This document shows, one piece after another, positions 37,544 to 46,052 of a stretch of DNA of 64,000 bases. The notes beneath the pieces are model-generated. The model was not told where the DNA came from and did no database searches. It saw only the letters and a list, made by a program, of their open reading frames with translations. Where the stretch lies: assembly GCF_039839785.1 (NCBI RefSeq), contig NZ_JBDOQT010000001.1:496001-560000 (forward strand), written 5' to 3'. Origin of the DNA: Pelagibius sp. CAU 1746 (lineage in GTDB: Bacteria; Pseudomonadota; Alphaproteobacteria; Kiloniellales; Kiloniellaceae). Every line of letters begins with the position of its first letter. The stretch's first letter is position 1. The translations under genes were made by a program, and so were the position numbers.

Positions 37544-38248
37544 TCAGTCCGCTTCCTGGCGGTTCTTCGCATCCTCCGGCGGCTCGCCGAAGGCAGGCAT
37601 ATGCGCCCGCATGAAATAGATCTGGGAGGCGACGAAGACGAAGGTGAGGACGAGTATTCCGAATACCTTGAAGGTCACCCAGAAGTCCGTCGACTGGGTA
37701 CGCCAGACGGCCTCGTTCAAGGCCGCCATGACGAGGAAGAAGAGGGCGAAGCGGAACGACAGTTTGTGCCAGCCTTCGTCATCCAGCGGCCAGGCCGTGC
37801 CCAGCAGCGGCTTCAGCAGCGGCCGCTTGAACAGCAGCCCGCCGAAGAGCACCGCCGCGAAGATAAGCTGCACGATCGTCGGCTTCATCTTGATGAAGGT
37901 ATCGTCGTCCAGCCACAGCGTCAGGCCGCCGAAAACGCCGACGATGACCGCCGTCACAACCGGCATCGGCGGCACCCGCCGCTCGATCGCCAGGGCCAGC
38001 ACCAGGGCCACGGCGGTGGCCACCATGATGGCCACCGTCGCAGAGGTCAGGTCGGCCAGCCAATAGACCGCGAAGAAGGCCGCCAGGGGGCCATAGTCGA
38101 CGAGCTGGCGCAGCCACGACGGGCCCGCCTTCGGCCCTGCCGGCCGGCCGGCGTCTGGGCCGGGCCGGGAGTCTCCCCCCGGACCGGTTTCGGAGCCAGA
38201 AGCCCCTGAGCCCGTTTCAGGCCCGCTCTCCGGCGGGGATGGCGCCAT
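37544..38248 (-). CDS. yciB: Septation protein A (YciB/IspZ family)
   Basis: 234 residues. A Pro/Gly-rich hydrophilic N-terminus (1-45) absent from E. coli YciB precedes five membrane helices. Family features seen are DYGPLAAFFAVYW, LTLWLDDDTFIKMKPTIVQLIFAAVL, GTAWPLDDEGWHKLSFRFALFFLVMAALNEAVWR and FWVTFKVFGI. YciB is an inner-membrane protein that affects septation and envelope integrity. The ATG at 38248 has GGAGG 9 nt upstream. It is monocistronic here. Confidence 0.95.
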   Translation of the reverse strand: MAPSPPESGPETGSGASGSETGPGGDSRPGPDAGRPAGPKAGPSWLRQLVDYGPLAAFFAVYWLADLTSATVAIMVATAVALVLALAIERRVPPMPVVTAVIVGVFGGLTLWLDDDTFIKMKPTIVQLIFAAVLFGGLLFKRPLLKPLLGTAWPLDDEGWHKLSFRFALFFLVMAALNEAVWRTQSTDFWVTFKVFGILVLTFVFVASQIYFMRAHMPAFGEPPEDAKNRQEAD

Positions 38249-38457
38249 CTCGAGAAACCTCCAACACGCGACGTGATCTTGAGTGGCAAATATAGGGGCT
38301 CGGCGGGGCGATTGCACCCTGCCGGACGGCCCAACTCCGCCGTTTGTGAAGTCGGCCGGAATCAACGCCAAGCGGCGCCGCGCCGCGCCGGGAGCCGCCT
38401 CAATGCCGCGAAAACCCTGCTGAACGCCTTGGATTTGCGCGAAATTTTTGAGAGCGC

Positions 38458-38472
38458 TTAAGAGCTTCTTAA
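38458..38472. promoter_or_regulatory. CtrA box (TTAA-N7-TTAA)
   Basis: TTAAGAGCTTCTTAA has two TTAA half-sites exactly 7 nt apart, 56 nt upstream of the plus-strand hypothetical gene at 38528. The C expected after the second half-site in the longer consensus is absent on both strands. Confidence 0.45.
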
Positions 38473-38527
38473 AAGCTGCTGTGACAATCTCCGGTCAAGC
38501 AACGACAGATGGCAGGGAGCAAGGCCC

Positions 38528-38950
38528 ATGTTCCAGCAGACCGCGACGCCGGAAGAAATCAACCAAGGCGCCGTTCATCTCCCCGCCGCCTCCGCTGCCG
38601 CAGCAGACGCCTCCCACGCCTCGCGCGACCCCTTTATCGACCACTATTTCAAGCGCATCGACCCGCGCGTCGCCGAGACCTTCACGCATGAGCAGCGCGA
38701 AGCGATCAAGGCGATGTTCGGAGCCCGCGGCATGGCCCAGCACGCGGTCGAGGTCCGCCGCTCCCTGCCGATCGGCCGGCGCCGCTACTACCTGGTGCTG
38801 CTGCTGGGGCGCGAACGACGCACCTTCGGCCGGCTCCACGCCGAGGGAGCGATCTCCGGCTCCTTCAACCTTCTGGGCTATGCCATCACCGCCGCGCTGT
38901 GGGCGCTGCCGGCGGCCGGCGCTGCGCTGCTGCTGCAAGCCATCCTTTAA
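38528..38950 (+). CDS. Hypothetical protein with C-terminal membrane segment
   Basis: 140 residues. The Ala-rich N-terminus (1-30) is probably disordered. A conserved-looking core FIDHYFKRIDPRVAETFTHEQREAIKAMFG is followed by VRRSLPIGRRRYYLVLLLGRERR, and one hydrophobic stretch (about 115-139) forms the membrane anchor at the C-terminus. I have seen this core in many alphaproteobacterial unannotated proteins but know no function. A CtrA-type box lies 56 nt upstream, which suggests cell-cycle or motility-linked expression. The neighbours are unrelated. Confidence 0.7.
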   Translation: MFQQTATPEEINQGAVHLPAASAAAADASHASRDPFIDHYFKRIDPRVAETFTHEQREAIKAMFGARGMAQHAVEVRRSLPIGRRRYYLVLLLGRERRTFGRLHAEGAISGSFNLLGYAITAALWALPAAGAALLLQAIL

Positions 38951-39041
38951 GTCCCTTGCCCCCGGCGCCTTTGGCATGAGGGCGTCAACATGATGGCCGG
39001 CCCCGAATGACAGCCGGGGGGTGCCGGGCTATGCTCGGGCC

Positions 39042-39551
39042 ATGCCGGTCCCACCGAACAGCCACCTCGCCATGATGGCCGCCGATCCGGCCGCCGAGCT
39101 GACCCGCACCAACGCCGCCGGGCTGATCGCCCGCGGCCTGACCCGCAGCTTCGCCGCTCACGGCCTGGTGAGCCTGCCTGAATTCACGCTGCGCTCGGGC
39201 CGGCGCGCCGACCTTTTCTGCCTCGACGCCAAGAGCCGCATCACCATCGTCGAGATCAAGTCGAGCGTGGAGGACTTCCGGACCGACCGGAAGTGGCCGG
39301 ACTATCTGGACTACTGCGATTACTTCTACTTCGCGGTGCCGGAGAGCTTCCCCCAGGAGCTGATTCCCACGGACCAGGGGCTGATGGTCGCCGACGGCTA
39401 CGGCGCCACGGTGATCCGCGAGTCTGGCGAATTCACCCTCAACGCCGCGCGGCGACGCGCCCTGGTGCTGCAGTTCGCGCAGCTCGCCGCCCAGCGCCTG
39501 CAAGGCCTGACCGACCCGGATGCCCTGCCGGGCGCGCTCGAGAGTTTCTGA
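39042..39551 (+). CDS. mmcB: MmcB-family DNA repair protein
   Basis: 169 residues. It carries a PD-(D/E)XK nuclease-like core: RSGRRADLFCLDAKSRITIVEIKSSVEDFRTD gives the Asp and ExK pattern, followed by KWPDYLDYCDYFYFAVPESFP, the family signature. MmcB of Caulobacter is a LexA-regulated protein linked to ImuABC-type mutagenic repair. The start is uncertain: ATG 39042 and 39072 are both possible and neither has a clear RBS. No SOS box was identified by eye upstream. It ends 13 nt from the convergent hldE. Confidence 0.88.
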   Translation: MPVPPNSHLAMMAADPAAELTRTNAAGLIARGLTRSFAAHGLVSLPEFTLRSGRRADLFCLDAKSRITIVEIKSSVEDFRTDRKWPDYLDYCDYFYFAVPESFPQELIPTDQGLMVADGYGATVIRESGEFTLNAARRRALVLQFAQLAAQRLQGLTDPDALPGALESF

Positions 39552-39564
39552 AACAGAGAGAAGC

Positions 39565-41076
39565 TCAGCCGCCGTTCAGGCGTGCGATGGTCGCCGTGGT
39601 GGAATGGCCCGGCGACAGCTCGGCCAGCACGACCTTGCCGCCATAGGCCTGCACGATGTCGGCGCCCACCACCTGCTCGACGCTGTAGTCGGCGCCCTTG
39701 ACCAGCACATCGGGCTTCAGTGCCTCGATCAGCGCCAGCGGCGTGTCCTCGCCGAAGAGCACGACGCGGCTGACGCTGGCCAGCGAGGCCAGCACCGCGG
39801 CCCGCGCGGCCTCGCCCTGCACCGGACGCGTCTCGCCCTTGAGCCGGCGCACCGAGGCGTCGCTGTTGAGGCCGACGATAAGGCGGTCGCAGGCGGCGCG
39901 CGCCTGCTCCAGCAGCGAGACGTGGCCCGGATGCAGCAGGTCGAAGCAGCCGTTGGTGAAACCGATCTTGAGGCCCGCCTTGCGCCACTGCGCGACCTGC
40001 TCGCCGAGGCTGTCCAGGTCGGCCACCTTGGCCTCGGCGGCCAGCAGGTCGGAGGCGTGCAGCGCGTGCAGGATCTCGCCCGGCCGGGCCACGGCGGTGC
40101 CCAGCTTGCCGACCACGATGGCCGCCGCCACGTTGGCGAGCTGCGCCGCGGTCACGGCGTCCAGGCCCGCGCCAAGTGCGGCGGCGAAGGTGGCGACCAC
40201 GGTGTCGCCGGCGCCGGAAACGTCATAGACCTCCCGCGCCTCGGCCTTCAGGTGGTGGACGCCCGCGTCCGTGGCGAGGGTCATGCCTTGTTCGCTGCGC
40301 GTGGCCAGCACCGCGGCGACGCCGGCCTCGGCGATGACTTTGCGCGCCGCCGCCGCCACGGCGTCGCCGTCGCCGGTGGCCAGGCCGCTGGCCTCGGCCA
40401 GTTCGCGGCGGTTGGGCGTCACCCAGGCGGCGCCGCGGTAGCGGGCGAAGTCGCGGCCCTTGGGATCGACGACGACCGGGCAGCCGTGCGCGCCTGCCGC
40501 GGCCACCACGGCGGCGATCAGCGCCTCGTCCAGCAGACCCTTGCCGTAGTCGGAGATGATGACCGCCGAGGCCTTGGCCACGGCCGCCAAGGCCGCCGTC
40601 TTCACCCTGGCCTTGGTCTCGGCGTCGAGGCCGCCCTCCGGGTCGCGGTCGACCCTCAGCAGCTGTTGGCCGGCGGCGATGAAGCGGTCCTTCATGGTGG
40701 TGCGGCGCGCTGGCGTGCGCAGCAACTCGATCTCGCCCGCCACCGGCTCCAGGCAGGTCCGCGCCAACTCCTCGACCTCGGCCCCGGCCGCGTCCTCTCC
40801 GACCACGGCGATGCCGTGCGGCCGCGCGCCCAGCGCCGCCAGGTTGCGCAGCACGTTGCCGGCTCCGCCCAGCATCGCGCTTTCCTGGGCGATGCGCAGC
40901 ACCGGGATCGGCGCTTCCGGCGAGATGCGCTCGACAGTGCCGTAGACGAAGCGGTCCAGCATGATGTCGCCCAGCACCAGGACCGGCACCCCGGCGAGGC
41001 GCTCCAGCGCGGCGGCCAGGTCCGAACGTTCAGGGCCTGGGGAGGGCATTCCGCCGCTGTCCGATTTCTTGTCCAT
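39565..41076 (-). CDS. hldE: Bifunctional heptose kinase/adenylyltransferase
   Basis: 503-residue enzyme making ADP-heptose for the LPS inner core. The N-terminal ribokinase-fold domain (about 20-330) phosphorylates heptose-7-phosphate at C1; DIMLDRFVYGTVERISPEAPIPVL and YDVSGAGDTVVATFAAAL are its signatures. The C-terminal cytidylyltransferase-fold domain (about 360-503) has FTNGCFDLLHPGHVSLLEQAR and adenylylates it. Both active sites look complete. I chose ATG 41076 (MDKKSDSGG); the open frame to 41292 lacks family similarity. It is divergent from the EAL-like gene. Its presence implies a heptose-containing LPS core. Confidence 0.96.
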   Translation of the reverse strand: MDKKSDSGGMPSPGPERSDLAAALERLAGVPVLVLGDIMLDRFVYGTVERISPEAPIPVLRIAQESAMLGGAGNVLRNLAALGARPHGIAVVGEDAAGAEVEELARTCLEPVAGEIELLRTPARRTTMKDRFIAAGQQLLRVDRDPEGGLDAETKARVKTAALAAVAKASAVIISDYGKGLLDEALIAAVVAAAGAHGCPVVVDPKGRDFARYRGAAWVTPNRRELAEASGLATGDGDAVAAAARKVIAEAGVAAVLATRSEQGMTLATDAGVHHLKAEAREVYDVSGAGDTVVATFAAALGAGLDAVTAAQLANVAAAIVVGKLGTAVARPGEILHALHASDLLAAEAKVADLDSLGEQVAQWRKAGLKIGFTNGCFDLLHPGHVSLLEQARAACDRLIVGLNSDASVRRLKGETRPVQGEAARAAVLASLASVSRVVLFGEDTPLALIEALKPDVLVKGADYSVEQVVGADIVQAYGGKVVLAELSPGHSTTATIARLNGG

Positions 41077-41353
41077 AGCTGCCTGCCATTGTCGCTCGAT
41101 TCGGGGACGCAAGGTTGAATAGATTGGTCTGTGTTCGACTAAAAAGCTTGCTCTGACCACCTGCCCCGGCCGTTGCCCTACTGGATCGCGCGAAACCAGG
41201 CAAGCGAAACCGCGGAATTCGCGCAGTCCGGTCAGAAATACCGCCCTCGCCGGAATGCGCAAAGAGAGAGTTAACCAAATCGAAAGCGACAAGTCCCTAA
41301 GCTCTCAAGGGGTTCAACGAAGCGAACCGCCACCTCGGGAGCCATTTTCGAAG

Positions 41354-42646
41354 ATGACGTCAGGATCTAGCCAGCAACCGCGCTTGCAGGAACAAGCCCT
41401 GCTGAACCACATCAAGCGCCTGGAGCGGTCCCGCGGCGACACCTTCGCCGTCCAGATCCATCTCTCGAAGCTGATGACCTTCCTGCAGCTTCCCGAATGC
41501 CTGGACGTGGTGCGCACCATGATGGCCCGCGAGGCCAAGAAGGCGGAGGCGAGCCTTTTCCCCCTATTCAACACCGATCTCTTCGTCGTCTATCCGCGCG
41601 GCGCGCTGACCAAGATGGACGAGGCGCTGGCCCGGGTGGGGCAGGTCCTGAGCGACGACCCCTTCTTCGCCGACGAGGCCGAGGCGCAGCAGGAGTTCTG
41701 CACCTACTTCAACCTGGATACGCAGTTCGAGGAGCTGATCGCGCAGGTCCAGACCCTGATCGAGCAGCGCGCCGAGCAAGACCTGAAGGCGCGCACGCAG
41801 CGCCGCGGCAACGGCCCCGGCAAGCCGCTGGACCTCAGCAACCTGGCCGCCATCCAAAAAGCCATCGCCCAGGCCGACCTCTCGACCATGACCAGCCGGC
41901 AGGCGATCTGCGAAGTGGGGGAGACCGGCCGGCCGCAACCGCTGTTTTACGAACTCTTCACTTCCATCGGCGCGCTGCAGCAGGCGCTGCTGCCGGACCA
42001 GAATCTGTGCTCCGACCGCTGGCTGTTCCAGTACCTGACCACCAAGCTGGACGAGCGTATGCTCGCCTGGCTGACGAGAAACGACGATTCGACACTGAAG
42101 CGCTCTTTCAGCCTCAACATCAATATCGCCAGTGTGCTGTCGCCGCGATTCCTGGAATTCGACGCACTGCTCGACAAGGAGCGGCGCAACACCATCGTCA
42201 TCGAATTGCAGATGGTCGACGTCTTCGCGGACATCCCGCGCTTCCTCTTCGCCCGCGAGTTCCTGCTCGACCGTGGCTACCGCATCTGCCTGGACGGACT
42301 GACGACGCTGTCGCTGCCTTTCGTCGACCGCCGCATGCTCGGCTTCGAGCTGATGAAGCTGCATTGGACGCCGCAACTGCGCCAGCAACTGGAAGGCAAG
42401 GACGGCGAGCATCTGCGCAAGTCGATCGAAGACACCAATCCACGCCGTATCATCATGATGCGCTGTGAGACCGACGACGCTATCGAACTGGGCCACGAGC
42501 TCGGCATCTCGCTGTTCCAGGGCTATTTCCTGGATCATCTGCTGAAAGAGAAGATCAGCCGCGAGGAAGCGGCCGAACGCCTCGCCGCGGCGATGACCCG
42601 CCAGCGCCGCACCGCCGGTCAGCCGCAGACGGCCACCGGCGCCTAG
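41354..42646 (+). CDS. Degenerate EAL-domain protein
   Basis: 430 residues. The N-terminal half (1-180) is helical and carries no named domain. The C-terminal half has the layout of an EAL barrel but has lost catalytic motifs: the EAL position is not recognisable, the NIN strand survives (SFSLNINIASVLSP), the expected EITE reads IELQ, and the DxxGxG-like loop reads CLDGLTTL. The protein ends with an EAL-like GISLFQGYFLDHLL. It probably binds no or uncleaved c-di-GMP and works as a signalling scaffold. ATG 41354 is uncertain; an upstream ATG at 41255 is in frame. Its stop codon lies inside a strong hairpin. Confidence 0.75.
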   Translation: MTSGSSQQPRLQEQALLNHIKRLERSRGDTFAVQIHLSKLMTFLQLPECLDVVRTMMAREAKKAEASLFPLFNTDLFVVYPRGALTKMDEALARVGQVLSDDPFFADEAEAQQEFCTYFNLDTQFEELIAQVQTLIEQRAEQDLKARTQRRGNGPGKPLDLSNLAAIQKAIAQADLSTMTSRQAICEVGETGRPQPLFYELFTSIGALQQALLPDQNLCSDRWLFQYLTTKLDERMLAWLTRNDDSTLKRSFSLNINIASVLSPRFLEFDALLDKERRNTIVIELQMVDVFADIPRFLFAREFLLDRGYRICLDGLTTLSLPFVDRRMLGFELMKLHWTPQLRQQLEGKDGEHLRKSIEDTNPRRIIMMRCETDDAIELGHELGISLFQGYFLDHLLKEKISREEAAERLAAAMTRQRRTAGQPQTATGA

Positions 42647-42684
42647 AGCAACCCGCGTCCGGATGGACGCGGACAAGTTGCTCT
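42645..42684. terminator. Long bipartite hairpin over the EAL-gene stop codon
   Basis: AGAGCAAC (42645-42652) pairs with GTTGCTCT (42677-42684), and inside it CCGCGTCC (42653-42660) pairs with GGACGCGG (42665-42672) around GGAT. The outer arm includes bases of the TAG stop. There is no T run. It may be a terminator or mRNA-stabilising hairpin, and AGAGCAAC-type ends recur in alphaproteobacterial intergenic repeats. Confidence 0.6.
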
Positions 42685-42732
42685 AACAAACCAAGATAGA
42701 CCTCTTCCGAAAAACGCCTGGAGCAACGCCGC

Positions 42733-43359
42733 TCAGTTGCGCGGTGCGTACTTGGCCAGGATGCGCTGCAGCGTGCGCCGGTGCATGCGCAGGCGCCGCG
42801 CCGTCTCGGAAACGTTGCGATCGCACTGCTCGTAGACCCGTTGGATATGCTCCCAGCGCACCCGGTCGGCGGACATGGGGTTGCAGGGCGGCGGCGGCAA
42901 GGCCTCGCCCCGTTCCAGGAGCGCCGCTTCGACCTGGTCGGCGTCGGCGGGCTTGGGCAGATAGTCGGTCGCCCCGACCTTCACCGCCGCCACCGCCGTG
43001 GCGATGTTGCCGTAGCCGGTGAGCACGATGATACGCGCGTCCTCACGCGCCTCGCGCAGGCCTTGCACCACCTCCAGGCCGGAGCCGTCCTCCAGGCGCA
43101 GATCGACCACCGCGTGGCTGGGCGCGAGGCGGCGCGCCAGCGCCAGGCCGTCGGCGACGCTGTAGGCGGTTTGTACCGCAAAGCCGCGCCGCTCCATGGC
43201 CCGCGCCAGCCGGTCGCAGAACCGCTGGTCGTCGTCGACGATCAGCAGCTCTCGCGGCGCCGCCTCGGGCAAGGAGGCCTCCTTATCCCGGGAGTCCCCA
43301 CCACTCTGGGGATCGCAGCTTTCCCGGGTCTCCTCACGCGGCTCCGAGTGACCTGTCAT
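42733..43359 (-). CDS. regA: Redox response regulator RegA/PrrA/ActR
   Basis: 208 residues. An N-terminal hydrophilic tail (1-35) precedes the receiver (DDD, phospho-Asp in AVVDLRLEDGSGLEVV, Lys in YLPKPAD). A Pro-rich linker (PPPP) leads to a Fis-type HTH with NVSETARRLRMHRRTLQRILAKYAPR, the near-invariant RegA recognition region. RegA globally controls respiration, CO2 and nitrogen genes in response to redox state. ATG 43359 has AGGAAGG upstream. It lies 40 nt downstream of regB and is cotranscribed with it. No senC homologue lies between them, but a Sco gene is at 48466. Confidence 0.95.
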   Translation of the reverse strand: MTGHSEPREETRESCDPQSGGDSRDKEASLPEAAPRELLIVDDDQRFCDRLARAMERRGFAVQTAYSVADGLALARRLAPSHAVVDLRLEDGSGLEVVQGLREAREDARIIVLTGYGNIATAVAAVKVGATDYLPKPADADQVEAALLERGEALPPPPCNPMSADRVRWEHIQRVYEQCDRNVSETARRLRMHRRTLQRILAKYAPRN

Positions 43360-43399
43360 ACCGCCTTCCTCACTTCCCTTTCCATAAATTCCGGGATCC

Positions 43400-44773
43400 C
43401 TAGGCCGTCTTTCCTTGGCCGGCCATCGGGCCGCCATCTCGCGGTGCCTGGACCACTTCCAGGCGGCTGCGCGGCCAGCGGATCTCCACCACGGCGCCGC
43501 CCGCGACGTCGTTCGAAAGTTCCAAGGTCGCCCCGTGATGGGCCAGCAGCGTGCGGGCGATAAAGATGCCGAGGCCCATGTGTTGCTCCCCGCCGCGCCG
43601 CCGCGCGCGGGCGCCCGTGGAATAGTAGGGCTCGCCGAGACGGCTGAGTACCGTGACGTCGAACCCCGGTCCGTCGTCGGCGATGCGCAGCATCACCGAT
43701 TCCTCGTCCCAGGTCAGTTCCACCAGCACCTGATGCCGGGCGAACTGCACCGCGTTCTGGATCAGCGTGCCGACGCCGTGCAGCACCTCGGCATTGCGCG
43801 TCACCGTGGGCTGCGGCGCGCTGCTGTCCACCGCGGGCGCGGCGGTGATCTCCAGCTCCACGCCCTCACGCCGGTGCGGCGCGGCCGCCGCCTCGACCAG
43901 CGCCACCATGGGCAGCTGATGATAAGGCGATCCGTCGTCGCCGGCGGGGCGCTCGGCCAGCCCCGCGAGGATCGAGCGGCAGCGCAGCGATTCGGCGTGC
44001 AACAACTCCACGTCCTCGCGCAGCGGCGAGTCCGCCGGCAGCTCGCGTTGCAGCTCGCGCGCCACCACCGCGATCGTGCCCAGCGGCGTGCCCAACTCGT
44101 GCGCCGCCGCGGCGGCGAGACCGCCCAGGGCCGAAAGCTGCTGCTCGCGCGCGAGGGCGAACTGCGAGGCCGTCAGGGCCTGCGACATGCGCTGACTTTC
44201 CTGGGCCACGGAAGAGACATAGGAAGCGATGAAGATCACGGCAATGACCAAGGCCGTCCACACGCCCGCGATGTAGGTCGGCGACAGCAGGATGCCGGGC
44301 TCGGCCCAGGGCAGGGGCAGGTACCAGACCGCCAGGAAAGAGGCGAGGCAGACCGCAATGGCCGAAAGGACCAGGGTGCTGCGCCGCGACAGCGCCCAGC
44401 CGGAAATCACCACCGGCGCCAGGATAAGGATCGAGAAGGGGTTCTGCAGGCCGCCGGTCAGGCACAGCAGGGCGGCCAGCAACACCAGGTCGAAGCAGAG
44501 GTTCCAGAAGGCCTCGCGGTCGCTCACCCAGGTCGCCGTGGGCCGGGCGAGCGTGATCACCACATTGAGGGCGCCCGAGGCGGCGATCACCGCCATGGCC
44601 GGAATGAAAGGGATCGCATACCCCAGGCCGAAGTGGACCACCGCCAGGCTGGTGGCCTGCCCGAACAGGGCGATCCAGCGGATCAGCACCAGGGTCCTGA
44701 GCCGCAGGCGGCCCTGCTGGGTCGCGGCGACCCCGGCGGTCCGCCCCGGATCTAGGGTTTGCGTCTCGGCCAT
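43400..44773 (-). CDS. regB: Redox sensor kinase RegB/PrrB/ActS
   Basis: 457 residues. Six membrane helices lie in about 25-190. The quinone-binding heptapeptide GGLQNPF is at 107-113, the H-box AAAHELGTPLGTI holds His225, and the redox-active Cys265 is in RCRSILAGL, at the same number as in Rhodobacter capsulatus RegB. The GHKL domain includes DDGPGFD and GEQHMGLGIFIARTLL. Thus both redox inputs of the family (ubiquinone pool and Cys265) look intact. It phosphorylates RegA under reducing conditions. The unit is regB then regA on the minus strand. Confidence 0.96.
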   Translation of the reverse strand: MAETQTLDPGRTAGVAATQQGRLRLRTLVLIRWIALFGQATSLAVVHFGLGYAIPFIPAMAVIAASGALNVVITLARPTATWVSDREAFWNLCFDLVLLAALLCLTGGLQNPFSILILAPVVISGWALSRRSTLVLSAIAVCLASFLAVWYLPLPWAEPGILLSPTYIAGVWTALVIAVIFIASYVSSVAQESQRMSQALTASQFALAREQQLSALGGLAAAAAHELGTPLGTIAVVARELQRELPADSPLREDVELLHAESLRCRSILAGLAERPAGDDGSPYHQLPMVALVEAAAAPHRREGVELEITAAPAVDSSAPQPTVTRNAEVLHGVGTLIQNAVQFARHQVLVELTWDEESVMLRIADDGPGFDVTVLSRLGEPYYSTGARARRRGGEQHMGLGIFIARTLLAHHGATLELSNDVAGGAVVEIRWPRSRLEVVQAPRDGGPMAGQGKTA

Positions 44774-44843
44774 GACCCAGAGTTTCGCCGTCGGCGGCGA
44801 AATGGCAAGACCCCAGCCGATACGGTCCTAATCTATTGGAATA

Positions 44844-45878
44844 TCACTCGTTTTCACTGGGACCGGAGACCCCGGCGTCGGCGAAGGTGGCCATGCCGCT
44901 GTGGCAGGCCACCGCAGCCTTCAGCAGCAGGACGGCGACCATGGCCCCCGAGGCTTCTCCCAGGCGCATGTCCAGGTCGACCAGCGGGCGCATGCCGATG
45001 CGCGCCAGCAGGCGCTTGTGGCCCGGCTCGGCGGACATGTGGGAGACCTGGCAGTGATCCAACGCCTTGGGGTCGAGAGCATGGAGCACCGCCGCCGCCG
45101 CGGTGCAGGCATAGCCGTCAAGCATCACCGGAGTCCGGGCCATGCGGGCGGCCAGGATGGCCCCGGCGATGGCCGCCAGCTCGCGCCCGCCCAGACAGCG
45201 CAGCACCTGCAGGGGGTCGTCCAGAACGCCCTTGTGCAGGGCCACCGCCTTTTCCACCAGGGCCGTCTTTTCCGCCCGGCGCGCCTCGTCGATGCCGGTG
45301 CCGGCGCCCACCCAGTCCGCCGCCGCGCCGCCGAACAACCCGTGGCACAGCGCCGCCGCCGAAGTGGTGTTGCCGATGCCCATCTCGCCCAGCGCCAGGA
45401 CGTCGATGCCCGACTCCACCGCCATCATGCCGTAGGCCATGGCCCGCGCGCAGTCTTCCTCGGACATGGCGGGCTCTTCGGAGATGTCGCCGGTCGGCTC
45501 CTCCAGCGCCATCTCGTAGACGCGCAGATCGGCGTTGGCGAGGCTGCAGAGCTGGTTCACCGCCGCCCCGCCCTCGATGAAGTTCTGCACCATCTGCGCG
45601 GTGACTTCGGGCGGGTAAGCCGAAACCCCCTTGGCGGCGATTCCATGGTTGCCGGCGAAGACCGCCGTGTAGGGACGGTCGACCGAAGGCGGATTGCGGC
45701 CCTGCCAGGTCGCCAGCCAGACCGCCAACTCCTCCAGGCGGCCCAGCGAGCCGGCCGGCTTGGTCAGTTGCGCCTGGCGCTCGCGCGCGATCTCTTCGGC
45801 TTCCGCATCCGCCTCCGGGAGCGCCTTCAGCAGATCGCGGATTTCCTCAAGGCTTCCTATGTCCTCGGCAGCCGCCAT
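44844..45878 (-). CDS. cobT: Nicotinate-nucleotide-dimethylbenzimidazole phosphoribosyltransferase
   Basis: 344 residues. The enzyme activates the lower-ligand base as alpha-ribazole phosphate for cobalamin. TKPAGSLGRLEELA at the N-terminus, FAGNHGIAAKGVSAYP, GEMGIGNTTSAAA and LGEASGAM (catalytic Glu in the family position) are all present. ATG 45878 has AGGAGG 9 nt upstream. It is divergent from cobS with a 174-nt gap. I searched that gap for a B12 box on both strands and did not see one. Confidence 0.96.
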   Translation of the reverse strand: MAAAEDIGSLEEIRDLLKALPEADAEAEEIARERQAQLTKPAGSLGRLEELAVWLATWQGRNPPSVDRPYTAVFAGNHGIAAKGVSAYPPEVTAQMVQNFIEGGAAVNQLCSLANADLRVYEMALEEPTGDISEEPAMSEEDCARAMAYGMMAVESGIDVLALGEMGIGNTTSAAALCHGLFGGAAADWVGAGTGIDEARRAEKTALVEKAVALHKGVLDDPLQVLRCLGGRELAAIAGAILAARMARTPVMLDGYACTAAAAVLHALDPKALDHCQVSHMSAEPGHKRLLARIGMRPLVDLDMRLGEASGAMVAVLLLKAAVACHSGMATFADAGVSGPSENE

Positions 45879-46007
45879 ATGAAATAACCTCCTGAGCAGC
45901 CGTTGCGCGGCAGGGAACCGGCCAGAGGGAACATTCTTCCGCGGTCCTGGGCCGGGCCGGTGAGATGACTTATAACTGGCTGATACAAGAAGGCAAACCA
46001 GAGGCAG

Positions 46008-46028
46008 GGGTCGTTTTCCGGACGACCC
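46008..46028. promoter_or_regulatory. Hairpin in the cobT-cobS divergent region
   Basis: GGGTCGT (46008-46014) and ACGACCC (46022-46028) form a perfect 7-bp stem 25 nt upstream of the cobS ATG. No T run follows. It might be an operator or leader stem; it is not a cobalamin riboswitch by appearance. Confidence 0.35.
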
Positions 46029-46052
46029 TCAACAGCGGCTAAGCGACGCAAG

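Noticed and set aside
41255-41353. Extended N-terminus of the EAL-like protein from ATG 41255
   Set aside because: The added 33 residues look like translated leader. It cannot be excluded, since neither start has a strong RBS.
45879-46052. Cobalamin riboswitch between cobT and cobS
   Set aside because: No B12 box or conserved junction sequence was seen on either strand; only one short stem is present.
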